A stretch of DNA of 64,000 nt, taken from contig NZ_CP033932.1 of assembly GCF_003815975.1 (NCBI RefSeq), forward strand, positions 186,001 through 250,000, written 5' to 3'. How positions within the stretch are numbered: the stretch's first letter is position 1; every line of letters begins with the position of its first letter. Below, piece by piece: positions 10,155-18,705 of this stretch. The position numbers and the translations under genes are program-made. The stretch comes from Chryseobacterium bernardetii. Lineage in GTDB: Bacteria > Bacteroidota > Bacteroidia > Flavobacteriales > Weeksellaceae. The notes below the pieces were generated by a model. It was not told where the DNA came from, ran no database searches, and was given only the letters and a program-made list of their open reading frames with translations.

Positions 10155-11018
10155 ATGAAAGTTACTTTTGAAAGAGTAATTCCTAATGAGAAAAGCTCAT
10201 TTCGTACAATTCATAATAACTCTCCTATTTCGGAATTTAAATGGGAGTATCATTATCATCCCGAAATTGAGTTGGTATGTGTCATTTCCGGGACCGGAAC
10301 CCGCCATGTTGGTTATCATAAAAGCAATTATACCCATGGAGATCTCGTTCTGATAGGTTCTAATATTCCACACTCAGGATTTGGGCTGAATTCTATTGAT
10401 CCGCATGAGGAAATTGTTCTTCAGTTCAAGGAGGAAATCCTTCAGTTTCCCCAGCAGGAGGTAGAAGCCCGATCCATTAAAAACTTGCTGGAACTTTCAA
10501 AATACGGGATTCATTTTCATCATAAAGTAAAAAAAAGCCTGCTTCCAAAATTAAGGCTCATGCCCGAATCGGAAGGTTATAAGAGATACCTGCTGCTGCT
10601 GGAGATTCTTTTCGAATTGTCAAAATGTAAAGACTATGATCTTTTGAACAGGGAGATTATGCCCTATACCATTATTTCAAAGAACAAAACCCGTCTTGAG
10701 AATATTTTCACCTATGTTGAACATCAATATGATAAAGAAATCAATATTGAAGAGGTAGCTAAACTGGCCAATCTTACTTTGCCGGCCTTTTGTAATTTCT
10801 TTAAAAAAGCAACCCAAATTACCTTTACGGAATTTGTAAACCGATACCGCATTAATAAAGCCTGCCTGATGATGATTCAGGACAAGAGTATTTCAGAATG
10901 CTGCTACAACTGTGGCTTCAATAATGTAACTTATTTTAACAGGATGTTTAAGAAATATACGGGGAAAACCCCCTCTGAATTCATTAAGAATCATTCTCAC
11001 GATAATCTTGCTATCTGA
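10155..11018 (+). CDS. AraC family transcriptional regulator with cupin sensor domain
   Basis: A 287-residue regulator. The N-terminal cupin-like domain (residues about 20-95) contains YHYHPEIELVCVISGTGTRHVG and HGDLVLIGSNIPHS, typical of sugar-sensing AraC proteins. The C-terminal double helix-turn-helix (about 185-280) contains INIEEVAKLANLTLPAFCNFFKK and the signature ECCYNCGFNNVTYFNRMFKKYTGKTPSEF. It is transcribed away from the MFS-trehalase-TBDR genes and shares a 123-bp control region with them. It is therefore the probable activator of trehalose use. Confidence 0.95.
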   Translation: MKVTFERVIPNEKSSFRTIHNNSPISEFKWEYHYHPEIELVCVISGTGTRHVGYHKSNYTHGDLVLIGSNIPHSGFGLNSIDPHEEIVLQFKEEILQFPQQEVEARSIKNLLELSKYGIHFHHKVKKSLLPKLRLMPESEGYKRYLLLLEILFELSKCKDYDLLNREIMPYTIISKNKTRLENIFTYVEHQYDKEINIEEVAKLANLTLPAFCNFFKKATQITFTEFVNRYRINKACLMMIQDKSISECCYNCGFNNVTYFNRMFKKYTGKTPSEFIKNHSHDNLAI

Positions 11019-11385
11019 AAGACAATAAGAATATATTTTTTACTGTTTTCAGATATATATATCACTTTTTTCAGATAAAACCAATACATTTCATCAAATG
11101 TAAAAAGGCTTTTCTTATGTATTCATAAGCATTCGGACCAGCTTGTTTATCACCATGTAATGACTTAAAAATCAATGAATTAAAATTTTTATTTTATAAT
11201 TTTTTTTATATATTTGTTTTATAAAAACATAAAAAAAAATTATACTAATCCTTCACTCCAGCATCATGCCCAAGTAGGTGTATATACTGATTCTTTTTAA
11301 GAATTGGTCAATACCCATTTTAAACAGTCAGCATTACAAATGCCTGAATGCGGGATTACTATATTTAATCCTTAAAATAATCACA
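11019..11385 (+). other. Intergenic region and long leader before the surface protein gene
   Basis: A 367-bp AT-rich stretch. The repeated TTTTTCAGATA-like words at 11046-11080 follow the AraC stop. A -7 box lies at 11209-11216, giving an apparent 5' leader of about 165 nt. The only ORFs in the leader are very short. I see no RNA family that I recognise. Confidence 0.4.
11209..11216 (+). promoter_or_regulatory. TAnnTTTG -7 box upstream of the 11386 gene
   Basis: TATATTTG matches the Bacteroidota -7 consensus exactly. It lies in an extremely AT-rich stretch, so a chance match is possible. Confidence 0.45.
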
Positions 11386-12237
11386 ATGAGAAAAATTATT
11401 ATTTCAACAATGGTTCTATTGTCCTGCGCTACTGTATCAGGGCAAATCGGAATAAACACAAGTACTCCTTCTGCAGGCCTGGATATTGTAGGTAAAGGCA
11501 ATACAAGCGCTACGAAGGCCCTGGAAGTTAATAATTCAAGTGCGAAAGAGATGGTAACAGTATTAAACAATGGAAATGTAGGAATTGGAGAAACAGCTCC
11601 AACCGCTACACTACAAGTTACCAATACCACTAGTACAGCATTGAGAGTTGTAGATGGAACACAGGGAACAGGAAAAGTTCTTACATCGGATGCTTCAGGT
11701 AATGCATCGTGGGTAAATCCTTCTTTGATAGCAATATCAGGAAATTTACCCAGTTCACCCTTGAGTTTTACGTCGTATGGTACTGGGAACCCGCCCAATG
11801 TTTCGCTCTATTCGGGAGGAACAATCACATTACCTGCAGGAAAATGGTTGGTTTCTTTCGGATCGATAGCTTCGTTAGGATTAAATGACAGAATTAATAC
11901 CAGCGATGCACAATTATGGTGTACTGCTTATTTATCAGACTCTTCCACTAACAGTAATACTACGGCAGATTATATTTCTGCGTATACCGGACAAAGAGGT
12001 TCGGGCGGTACAATCGGAAGAGGGATGAACCGGACTATGGTAACCGGATCTATAGCCATAAATAATACAACTGGAGCAAATAAGACATATTATCTTTGGG
12101 CTAATCAGGAACTTGAAAGATATTCAGGAGGCCCAACTTTTATCAATGTAAATGCAACCGGTACCTCCGGATATTGGATCAATGTCTTTGGTGTGGGAAA
12201 CTGGGAAAGATATTTCTATGCAATTCCGATCCAGTAA
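11386..12237 (+). CDS. Secreted repeat-containing surface protein of unknown function
   Basis: A 283-residue protein with a signal peptide ending at SGQ (residue 19). The N-terminal half has repeated short motifs (IGINTSTPSAGLDIVGKG, NNGNVGIGETAPTATLQV) typical of Bacteroidota proteins with tail-fibre or adhesin-like beta-helical repeats. It then has TGKVLTSDASGNASW, a common linker before a variable C-terminal domain. The C-terminal half is a predicted beta-rich domain, G/S/T-rich, ending in a hydrophobic strand. I chose the ATG at 11386; the upstream in-frame extension lacks any signal sequence. It is terminated by a bidirectional hairpin shared with the convergent gene. A role in surface adhesion is a guess. 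Confidence 0.75.
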   Translation: MRKIIISTMVLLSCATVSGQIGINTSTPSAGLDIVGKGNTSATKALEVNNSSAKEMVTVLNNGNVGIGETAPTATLQVTNTTSTALRVVDGTQGTGKVLTSDASGNASWVNPSLIAISGNLPSSPLSFTSYGTGNPPNVSLYSGGTITLPAGKWLVSFGSIASLGLNDRINTSDAQLWCTAYLSDSSTNSNTTADYISAYTGQRGSGGTIGRGMNRTMVTGSIAINNTTGANKTYYLWANQELERYSGGPTFINVNATGTSGYWINVFGVGNWERYFYAIPIQ

Positions 12238-12253
12238 AATTAAAAAATGAACA

Positions 12254-12290
12254 TAAAAAAAGCTGTCTGAAGGGTAGACAGCTTTTTTAT
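12254..12290. terminator. Bidirectional terminator between convergent genes
   Basis: AGCTGTCT and AGACAGCT form an 8-bp stem flanked by A6 and T6, just after the stop at 12237 and just before the stop of the minus-strand gene at 12291. It can serve both genes. Confidence 0.92.
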
Positions 12291-12845
12291 TTATTTCCAT
12301 TTAATATTACATCCCATACTTGGCCTCTGAATTTCTTCCTGTGGCTCACCCGCTAAAAGATTTTCAAAAGCAATGATCAGATCTTCACCAGTAACATCTT
12401 TATTGTTTCCAGGTCTTGAATCATCCATCTGGCCTCTGTATATAAGATCCAATTTATCATCAAAGAAATAGAAATCAGGAGTACATGCTGCATCGTAAGC
12501 TTTTGCAATAGCCTGGCTCTCATCAAATAGATAAGGAAAATCAAATCTTCTTTCGATCTGGAATTCAATCATTTTCTCAGGAGAATCTGCCGGATATTTT
12601 TCAATATCATTAGAATTGATTGCAATGAATTCAATTCCTTTCTCATTATAGTCTTCGTACAATTCATTGATCTTATCAATGACGTGAAGAACAAACGGAC
12701 AGTGGTTGCACATGAAGATCACCAGTGTTCCTTTTTCTCCTTTCAGTTCTTCCAAAGACTGAAGTTCATTCGTTTTTGATGGATTTGGAAGCTCAAAAAA
12801 CGGAGCTTTTGTACCTAATGCCAACATATTGGAGGGAGTATTCAT
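12291..12845 (-). CDS. Thioredoxin-fold (AhpC/TSA-type redoxin) protein
   Basis: A 184-residue cytoplasmic thioredoxin-fold protein. The active-site motif is CNHC within FMCNHCPFVLH near residue 51, followed by the cis-proline-type segment CTPDFYFFD. The N-terminal APFFELPNPSKTNELQSLEELKG is the usual redoxin entry strand. Members of this group reduce peroxides or disulfides, and no partner is visible next to the gene. An exact TATCTTTG -7 box lies on the minus strand at 12865-12872. Confidence 0.9.
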   Translation of the reverse strand: MNTPSNMLALGTKAPFFELPNPSKTNELQSLEELKGEKGTLVIFMCNHCPFVLHVIDKINELYEDYNEKGIEFIAINSNDIEKYPADSPEKMIEFQIERRFDFPYLFDESQAIAKAYDAACTPDFYFFDDKLDLIYRGQMDDSRPGNNKDVTGEDLIIAFENLLAGEPQEEIQRPSMGCNIKWK

Positions 12846-12864
12846 ACCTTTTTCTTTAGTTTCA

Positions 12865-12872
12865 CAAAGATA
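12865..12872 (-). promoter_or_regulatory. TAnnTTTG -7 box for the redoxin gene
   Basis: Reads TATCTTTG on the minus strand, 19 bp before the ATG at 12845. Confidence 0.6.
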
Positions 12873-13082
12873 AAAATTTCTTTGGTTATATGGTAAGGAT
12901 GATGGAGACTGGAAAATGGAAGTTTATTAAGTATAGAATACCCATCATAAACTTATTTATCGATCCAGACTATTTTTCCTATTCATTTTTACAATAATTT
13001 AAAAATTATATACTTAAGCTCGCATTCTCCCAGGTTCCTTAGAATTCTCGTATCTTCTTTTTTCATAAAAATCAAAATAACG

Positions 13083-13115
13083 TTTGGAAGATATCTTCAA
13101 AAGTTTGTAGTTTTG
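13083..13115 (+). promoter_or_regulatory. Promoter of the tetR-type regulator
   Basis: TTTG at 13083-13086, a 21-bp spacer, then TAGTTTTG at 13108-13115 match the Bacteroidota -33/-7 consensus. The palindrome at 13116 begins on the next base, so a bound regulator would block transcription from this promoter. Confidence 0.75.
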
Positions 13116-13128
13116 CTAACACTGTTAG
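13116..13128 (+). promoter_or_regulatory. Operator palindrome O1 at the tetR promoter
   Basis: CTAAC-ACT-GTTAG is a perfect inverted repeat with a 3-nt centre. It abuts the -7 box and ends 12 bp before the tetR ATG. Three near-copies lie in front of the efflux genes. The sequence and position suggest autorepression by the adjacent TetR-type protein (inference). Confidence 0.75.
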
Positions 13129-13140
13129 AAAAGAAATATC

Positions 13141-13737
13141 ATGGGCTTACATGAACGCCGTCAAAGAGAAAAAGAATCCATCCGTGCAAGTATTTTGCAG
13201 GCTGCATTCACTTTGGCTAAATCTGAAGGCTGGGCATCACTTTCCATGCGTAAAATAGCAGATGCTATTGAATACAGCGCACCGGTGGTGTATGATTATT
13301 TTGAAAACAAGGATGCTATTCTATTTGAAATTTCATTAGATGGTTTCCACAAATTACACATAGAATTATTAAAGGCACAACAACAATACAGCACTCCTGA
13401 AGAGCAACTTGTTGCTGTTGTAGACGCTTACTGGAGTTTTGCTTTTAATAATAAGGAATATTATCAACTTATGTTTGGTTTGGGAATGCAGTGTTGTGGA
13501 AAAGGACAGATGAAAAAGGAGTTCTCCTCATTCCAGGAGCTGATTTATGAATGTACCTACAACATTATTGAAAAAAACGGTTCAAATACAGATAATGCTT
13601 GCCATATGTCCCATGCCTTATTTTCGGCGGTACATGGAATGATTTCCATTATGATGATGCGTACCGGAGATATTCCGTCTACAATGAATAAGTCGACTTT
13701 GGATGAGACAGTTTCATCTTTTATTAAGTCTTTATAA
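13141..13737 (+). CDS. TetR/AcrR family transcriptional repressor of the RND efflux operon
   Basis: A 198-residue TetR-type regulator. The N-terminal helix-turn-helix (residues about 12-60) includes ILQAAFTLAKSEGWASLSMRKIADAIEYSAPVVYDYFENKDAIL, split here by family convention into helices 1-4. The C-terminal ligand domain contains YYQLMFGLGMQCCG and HGMISIMMMRTGD, which fit WHG-type C-terminal domains. It lies directly upstream of, and in the same direction as, an adaptor-RND-outer-membrane-factor set. The same palindrome occurs at its own promoter and three times before the efflux genes. It therefore probably represses both, and a pump substrate would release it. Confidence 0.95.
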   Translation: MGLHERRQREKESIRASILQAAFTLAKSEGWASLSMRKIADAIEYSAPVVYDYFENKDAILFEISLDGFHKLHIELLKAQQQYSTPEEQLVAVVDAYWSFAFNNKEYYQLMFGLGMQCCGKGQMKKEFSSFQELIYECTYNIIEKNGSNTDNACHMSHALFSAVHGMISIMMMRTGDIPSTMNKSTLDETVSSFIKSL

Positions 13738-13757
13738 TATATTTTTTTGAACAATAA

Positions 13758-13770
13758 TTAACACCGTTAG
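13758..13770 (+). promoter_or_regulatory. Operator-like palindrome O2
   Basis: TTAACACCGTTAG differs from the perfect palindrome at 13116 in one arm base and one centre base. It lies 21 bp after the tetR stop. A second partial half-site, TTAACACTG, follows at 13776. Confidence 0.65.
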
Positions 13771-13834
13771 GAAAATTAACACTGAATTAATATTATTAAG
13801 CAGTTGATTCCTGATATAAAAACAAAAATTATCT

Positions 13835-13864
13835 ATGCAAAACTCTACTTTATTTAATGGTTAA
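13835..13864 (+). CDS. Possible 9-codon leader ORF, unit 1
   Basis: Encodes MQNSTLFNG and stops. It starts 77 bp after operator O2. Its geometry repeats in unit 2, which is why it is listed. It could equally be the relic of a duplicated gene start. Translation is not proven. Confidence 0.25.
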   Translation: MQNSTLFNG

Positions 13865-13887
13865 AGGTACTCTTTTTCCTTTTAAAA

Positions 13888-13900
13888 TTAACACCGTTAG
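13888..13900 (+). promoter_or_regulatory. Operator-like palindrome O3
   Basis: TTAACACCGTTAG, identical to O2 over 13 bases and followed by an A-run, AAAAAATAAC. Confidence 0.65.
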
Positions 13901-13962
13901 AAAAAATAACATTATTTACACCTCACATCTTCATATACTTAAACATTAAAAAATTATCAATT

Positions 13963-13992
13963 ATGGAAACAACCGATCTGACCGGACATTAA
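13963..13992 (+). CDS. Possible 9-codon leader ORF, unit 2
   Basis: Encodes METTDLTGH and stops. The ATG is 75 bp after operator O3 and 128 bp after the ATG of the unit 1 ORF. The same length and geometry as unit 1 suggest a leader or a duplicated start. Translation is unproven. Confidence 0.25.
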   Translation: METTDLTGH

Positions 13993-14021
13993 AAATTCTG
14001 TAATTTTTTTTAAACTAACCA

Positions 14022-14034
14022 TTAACACTGTTAG
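14022..14034 (+). promoter_or_regulatory. Operator-like palindrome O4
   Basis: TTAACACTGTTAG lies 84 bp before the adaptor ATG. TAATTTTT, one base off the -7 consensus, lies at 14001-14008, so this is a candidate promoter/operator for the efflux genes. Confidence 0.65.
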
Positions 14035-14105
14035 GAAAAAAAACAGCATTTATTAAAAAGAAACATTACTTACTCTAACACTTCATTAAAAAAATTAAAT
14101 TAACA

Positions 14106-15266
14106 ATGAACATACCTGGAAAAACAAGGTTTATTGTACTTATTTCAAGTATAATTCTTTTACAGAGCTGCACCAAAGCTGCAGAAGGATCTCATAATGC
14201 ACCGCCAGCTCCTGAACTTCCGGTTTATACCGTTATCACCTCTCCTGCTACCACATACCAAGAATTCCCGACTGCTTTGGAAGGTAAAAACAATGTGGAA
14301 ATCAGATCTCAGGTTGATGGATATCTTGATAGAATTTATGTAGAGGAGGGCGCTTATGTAAGAGCCGGACAGCCTTTATTTAAAATTGACTCAAGAAGTT
14401 ATGGCGAACAGATGAATATGGCTCAGGCTAATCTTCAGGCCGCCAATGCCAATATACAGAAAGCTAAAGTGGAAGTTGACAGACTTCAGCCTTTGGTAGC
14501 TGCAAAAGTAGTTTCTGATGTACAGCTTAAAACCGCAAAAGCCAATTATGAAGCTGCTGTAGCAGCTGCTGCACAGGCCAGAGCATCTGTAGGAAGTGCC
14601 AGAATCAATGTAGGATTCACCACCATTACAGCTCCTGTAAGCGGATATATAGGAAGAATTCCTTTCAAAAAGGGAAGTCTGATCTCAAGAACAGATCCGA
14701 ATCCACTAACCTTATTATCAGATATTAGTGAGATTTATGCATATTTCTCTTTAAGTGAACTTGATTTTATTGCTTTCCAGAATAAATACCCGGGAACTAC
14801 ATTAGAGGAAAAACTGAAAAATATGCCAATGGTAGATCTGGTAATTGCTGACAACAGTACTTATCCTGAAAAAGGAAGACTGAGTATTGTAGACGGCCAG
14901 TTTGACAAAACAACAGGTGCCATCAGCGTACGCGCTGTTTTCCCAAATGCTAACGGGGCTTTAAGAACCGGAAATACCGGAAGAATCCGTATGCCGCAAC
15001 TGATCTCCAATGCTGTGGTTATTCCACAGGAATCTACTTTCGAAATTCAGGATAAAACCTATGTCTATGTAATGGATAAGAATAAGAAAGTAACCGGAAA
15101 ACCCATTAAAATCTCGGGAAAAACAGACAGTTATTACTTTATCTCTGAAGGACTTTCACCAGGTGATAAAATTGTCTATACCGGAATCGGGAACTTAAAA
15201 GATGGAGCATCTATCAGACCTAAAGTTATTTCTTCGGATAGCTTATTGAGAGCAAAACCTTTGTAA
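14106..15266 (+). CDS. RND efflux periplasmic adaptor (membrane fusion lipoprotein)
   Basis: A 386-residue AcrA/MexA-type adaptor that links the inner-membrane RND pump to the outer-membrane channel. The N-terminus has a lipoprotein signal with the lipobox LLQSC, giving lipidated C22. The lipoyl half-motifs EIRSQVDGYLDRIYVEEGAYVRAGQPLFKID and TTITAPVSGYIGRIPFKKGSLI (split by family convention) flank an alpha-helical hairpin rich in A, Q, K and V. The beta-barrel and membrane-proximal domains follow. It is the first gene of the efflux set, 38 bp before the RND gene and downstream of four operator-like palindromes. Confidence 0.96.
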   Translation: MNIPGKTRFIVLISSIILLQSCTKAAEGSHNAPPAPELPVYTVITSPATTYQEFPTALEGKNNVEIRSQVDGYLDRIYVEEGAYVRAGQPLFKIDSRSYGEQMNMAQANLQAANANIQKAKVEVDRLQPLVAAKVVSDVQLKTAKANYEAAVAAAAQARASVGSARINVGFTTITAPVSGYIGRIPFKKGSLISRTDPNPLTLLSDISEIYAYFSLSELDFIAFQNKYPGTTLEEKLKNMPMVDLVIADNSTYPEKGRLSIVDGQFDKTTGAISVRAVFPNANGALRTGNTGRIRMPQLISNAVVIPQESTFEIQDKTYVYVMDKNKKVTGKPIKISGKTDSYYFISEGLSPGDKIVYTGIGNLKDGASIRPKVISSDSLLRAKPL

Positions 15267-15304
15267 ATATTCTGAAACGGAAGACTTAAAAAAATAAACT
15301 TCTT

Positions 15305-18300
15305 ATGTTAAAACAATTTATAGAAAGACCGGTACTTTCAACGGTCATCTCCATCATACTCTTATTATTGGGAGCTTTGTCTCTCTTTAATTTGCCTATC
15401 GCACTCTTTCCGGATATTGCTCCGCCAAGTGTTCAGGTAACAGCTTTTTATCCGGGAGCGAATGCTGAAGTAGTAGCTCGTTCTGTGGCAAACCCTATTG
15501 AAGAAGCAGTGAACGGAGTGGAAAATATGACCTACATGACTTCCAACTCCAGTAATGACGGTACCATGACCCTGAGCGTTTTCTTTAAACAGGGATCTGA
15601 TCCGGATAATGCTGCAGTAAACGTACAAAACCGTGTATCAAAAGCAATGAGCCAGCTTCCTCAGGAAGTGGTACAAGCTGGAATTTCAACACAGAAAGTT
15701 CAGAACAGTATGATTATGTTCATGGGATTAACGAGTGATGATCCTAAACAATACGACGAACTTTTCTTACAAAACTACCTGAAGATCAACATTATTCCTC
15801 AGATACAGCGTATTCCGGGTGTTGCTCAGGCACAGGTATTCGGAACAAGAGATTATTCCATGAGAATCTGGCTGAAACCGGACCGATTAGCGGTAAACAA
15901 TCTTTCTCCACAGGAAGTATTAGGTGCTATTAAAGACCACAATCTTGAAGCTGCTCCAGGACGTCTTGGGCAGGGAAGTAAGGAAACTTACGAATATATC
16001 CTTAAATATAAAGGAAAACTGAACAAAAATGAAGATTATGAAAATATCGCCATCAAAGCGAACAGCGACGGTTCTTTCTTAAGATTAAAAGATGTTGCCA
16101 GAGTAGAATTTGGATCTTATACTTATACAGCTGCTAACAGAGTGGATGGAAAACCGGTTTCAGGATTTGCCATTTTACAGACTGCAGGTTCCAATGCCAA
16201 TGAGATTCTTACTGAGATTGAAAAACAGGTAGACCAGTTCAGTACTACCCTGCCGAAAGGAGTGAAACCGATTATCATGTATAATTCTAAGGATTTCCTT
16301 GATGCTTCTATCCACCAGGTAGTAGAAACTTTGGTTATCGCATTCATTTTAGTATTTATTGTAGTATTTATTTTCCTTCAGGATTTCAGATCTACTCTAA
16401 TTCCTGCCATTGCGGTGCCAGTAGCTATTATTGGTACATTCTTCTTCCTGCAGCTATTTGGTTTCAGTATTAACATGCTTACTTTATTTGCATTGGTACT
16501 GGCCATTGGTATTGTGGTGGATGATGCTATTGTTGTAGTAGAAGCAGTCCATTCTAAAATGGAACAGACAGGAATGCCTGTAGAGCATGCAACAATGAAT
16601 TCTATGAGTGAAATCTCAGGTGCAATTATTTCAATTACGTTGGTGATGTGTGCCGTATTTATTCCGGTTGGGTTTATGCAAGGACCTGCAGGAGTTTTCT
16701 ACAGACAGTTTGCCTTCACACTGGCGATTGCCATTATGATTTCTGCAGTTAATGCATTAACATTAAGTCCTGCATTATGTGCCCTTTTCCTGAATGATCC
16801 TCAGGGAGAGCACGGAGAACATGGTCACAAAAAAGGCTTTGGAGCAAGATTTTTCAATGCATTTAATGCCAGCTTCAACAATATGACCAAGAAATATATC
16901 TACAGTCTTAAGTTTTTAATCAAAAATAAATGGGTAGCCATTGGTGGTCTTGTAGTAATTACAGCAGCTAGTGTCTTCATGATTAAAAAGGCTCCTTCAG
17001 GGTTTATTCCTACAGAAGACCAGGGGTTTGTTTTATATGCAGTAAATACCCCTCCCGGAAGCTCGCTGGAAAGAACCCACAGAGCAACTGAACAGATTGA
17101 TAAAATCATTAATGGGGAAAAAGCAACCAATCACCTTTGGGTAGCTGATGGGATGAACTTTATCAGTAATGCCAATGCTTCTCCATATTCTGCAGGTTTT
17201 ATTAAGCTTAAAGATTATGACCAGCGTGGGGAAATGAAAGATCCTGATCAGATTGCCGCTACCTTAACAGGAAAAGTAAGCCAGGTAAAAGATGCCAATG
17301 CTTTCTTCTTCAATTTCCCTACCATTCAGGGATTTGGTAACGTTTCCGGTTTTGAATTTATGTTACAGGATAAAACTAACGGTTCTTTTGAACAATTAGG
17401 AACAACCACTCAGCAATTTATTGGCGAACTGATGAAGAGACCGGAAATTGCATTTGCTTTTACCACTTATGCCGCCGGAAACCCACAATACACCATTGAT
17501 GTAGATACAGATAAAGCCAATCAGTTAGGAGTTTCTGTAACCGAGTTAATGCAGACCATGCAGATCTATTACGGAAGTAGCTTCGTTTCGGATTTCAACA
17601 GATTCGGGAAGTACTACAGGGTAATGGCCCAGGCAGATATTCCTTACCGTACGGATATTAACTCTCTGGAAGGAATTTATGTAAAAAATAAATCAGGAGA
17701 AATGGTTCCTGCCAAGACGTTGGTAACCTTAAAAAGAACCTTCGGACCGGAAACTGTAACACGAAATAACCTTTTCAATGCTGTAACCATTAATGGTACA
17801 CCAAAACCGGGATACAGCACCGGAGATGCCATCAAAGCTGTTGAAGAAGTTGCCAAACAATCACTTCCAAGAGGCTATGGTTATGAATGGACAGGAATTA
17901 CGCGTGAGGAGATCAAAACTGGTGGACAAACTACTTTCATATTCCTTTTAAGTATCCTATTTGTTTACTTCCTTTTATCTGCTCAATATGAAAGTTACAT
18001 TCTGCCATTTGCTATCATCTTAACCATTCCAACCGGAATATTCGGGGTATTTGCCTTCACTGGACTGGCAGGAATTGATAATAATATCTATGTACAGGTA
18101 GGATTAATCATGTTAGTTGGATTACTGGCCAAAAATGCCATTCTGATTGTAGAATTTGCTGTACAGCGAAGAAAAGCGGGAAGATCATTAATTGAATCTG
18201 CTCTTCAGGCATCAAGGTTACGTTTAAGACCAATCCTGATGACTTCTTTTGCCTTCATTGTAGGGATGCTTCCATTGGTCTGGACGCAAGGAGCTTCTGC

Positions 18301-18490
18301 AAAAGGGAACCATTCTATTGGTTACAGTACTGTAGGAGGAATGCTTACAGGAGTCGTATTTGGTATTTTCATTATTCCGGTGATGTATGTTGTTTTCCAG
18401 TATCTGCATGAGAAAATGCCAAGCAAAAAAAAGAAAAGACAACTAAAGAAGCAAATGGAAGAAGAGCTTTTAGCTTCTACTATTAATTAA
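15305..18490 (+). CDS. RND efflux inner-membrane pump (HAE1, AcrB/MexB-like)
   Basis: A 1061-residue proton-driven drug exporter of full family length. It starts MLKQFIERPVLSTVISIILLLLG, typical of HAE1 pumps, and has the usual TM1, porter, TM2-6, repeated porter and TM7-12 order. The proton-relay aspartates D406-D407 lie in GIVVDDAIVVVEAVH and align with the AcrB pair. The TM10 lysine region reads VGLLAKNAILIVEFA. The C-terminal tail is strongly basic (KKKKRQLKKQ). With the adaptor and the outer-membrane factor it forms a tripartite multidrug pump. Substrates are unknown. Confidence 0.97.
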   Translation: MLKQFIERPVLSTVISIILLLLGALSLFNLPIALFPDIAPPSVQVTAFYPGANAEVVARSVANPIEEAVNGVENMTYMTSNSSNDGTMTLSVFFKQGSDPDNAAVNVQNRVSKAMSQLPQEVVQAGISTQKVQNSMIMFMGLTSDDPKQYDELFLQNYLKINIIPQIQRIPGVAQAQVFGTRDYSMRIWLKPDRLAVNNLSPQEVLGAIKDHNLEAAPGRLGQGSKETYEYILKYKGKLNKNEDYENIAIKANSDGSFLRLKDVARVEFGSYTYTAANRVDGKPVSGFAILQTAGSNANEILTEIEKQVDQFSTTLPKGVKPIIMYNSKDFLDASIHQVVETLVIAFILVFIVVFIFLQDFRSTLIPAIAVPVAIIGTFFFLQLFGFSINMLTLFALVLAIGIVVDDAIVVVEAVHSKMEQTGMPVEHATMNSMSEISGAIISITLVMCAVFIPVGFMQGPAGVFYRQFAFTLAIAIMISAVNALTLSPALCALFLNDPQGEHGEHGHKKGFGARFFNAFNASFNNMTKKYIYSLKFLIKNKWVAIGGLVVITAASVFMIKKAPSGFIPTEDQGFVLYAVNTPPGSSLERTHRATEQIDKIINGEKATNHLWVADGMNFISNANASPYSAGFIKLKDYDQRGEMKDPDQIAATLTGKVSQVKDANAFFFNFPTIQGFGNVSGFEFMLQDKTNGSFEQLGTTTQQFIGELMKRPEIAFAFTTYAAGNPQYTIDVDTDKANQLGVSVTELMQTMQIYYGSSFVSDFNRFGKYYRVMAQADIPYRTDINSLEGIYVKNKSGEMVPAKTLVTLKRTFGPETVTRNNLFNAVTINGTPKPGYSTGDAIKAVEEVAKQSLPRGYGYEWTGITREEIKTGGQTTFIFLLSILFVYFLLSAQYESYILPFAIILTIPTGIFGVFAFTGLAGIDNNIYVQVGLIMLVGLLAKNAILIVEFAVQRRKAGRSLIESALQASRLRLRPILMTSFAFIVGMLPLVWTQGASAKGNHSIGYSTVGGMLTGVVFGIFIIPVMYVVFQYLHEKMPSKKKKRQLKKQMEEELLASTIN

Positions 18491-18705
18491 ATGATACAAA
18501 AGAGAAGTTTATAAGCCACAAAAGATTTAGAATAACACTTAAGTAGTTTTTAAAGTTAAAAGCATTACGCATAAAAAGGATATATAAGTTTTTGAAGATC
18601 TCTGATTTTCTTATCCATTAAACATCTGTATAAATCTGTGTAATCTGTGGGAAAATAATAAACCTCAGCATTGTTCAATTCATTAAAGTCTATTAAACCA
18701 AAACT
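18491..18705 (+). other. Spacer between RND pump and outer-membrane factor, with dispersed repeat
   Basis: A 215-bp spacer. It holds one copy of an ATCTGTG-rich repeat (18607-18657) that recurs after the outer-membrane factor gene. There is no ORF or clear terminator. The outer-membrane factor gene may be read through from the pump gene or may have its own weak promoter. Confidence 0.5.
18607..18657 (+). repeat. ATCTGTG-rich dispersed repeat, copy 1
   Basis: Contains TTCTTATCCATTAAACATC followed by TGTATAAATCTGTG and TAATCTGTGGGAA. It aligns along about 50 bp with 20203-20253, sharing the first block, CATCTGTG and AATCTGTGGGAA with small changes. Confidence 0.7.

Larger units (their letters stand above)
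13738..14105 (+). promoter_or_regulatory. RND operon control region: three tandem operator/leader units
   Basis: A 368-bp non-coding stretch. Operator-like palindromes start at 13758, 13888 and 14022, spaced 130 and 134 bp apart. Each is followed by an ATG 77, 75 and 84 bp later. The first two ATGs open 9-codon ORFs (13835-13864 and 13963-13992) and the third is the adaptor gene start. The units share an AT-rich body, with an A-run after the palindrome and ATTAAAAAA before the ATG, but are clearly diverged. This looks like successive duplication of a promoter-leader module. Confidence 0.6.

Noticed and set aside
11334..11798. 154-codon minus-strand ORF opposite the surface protein
   Set aside because: It is a shadow of the real plus-strand gene, which has a signal peptide and repeats; the antisense product has no recognisable features.
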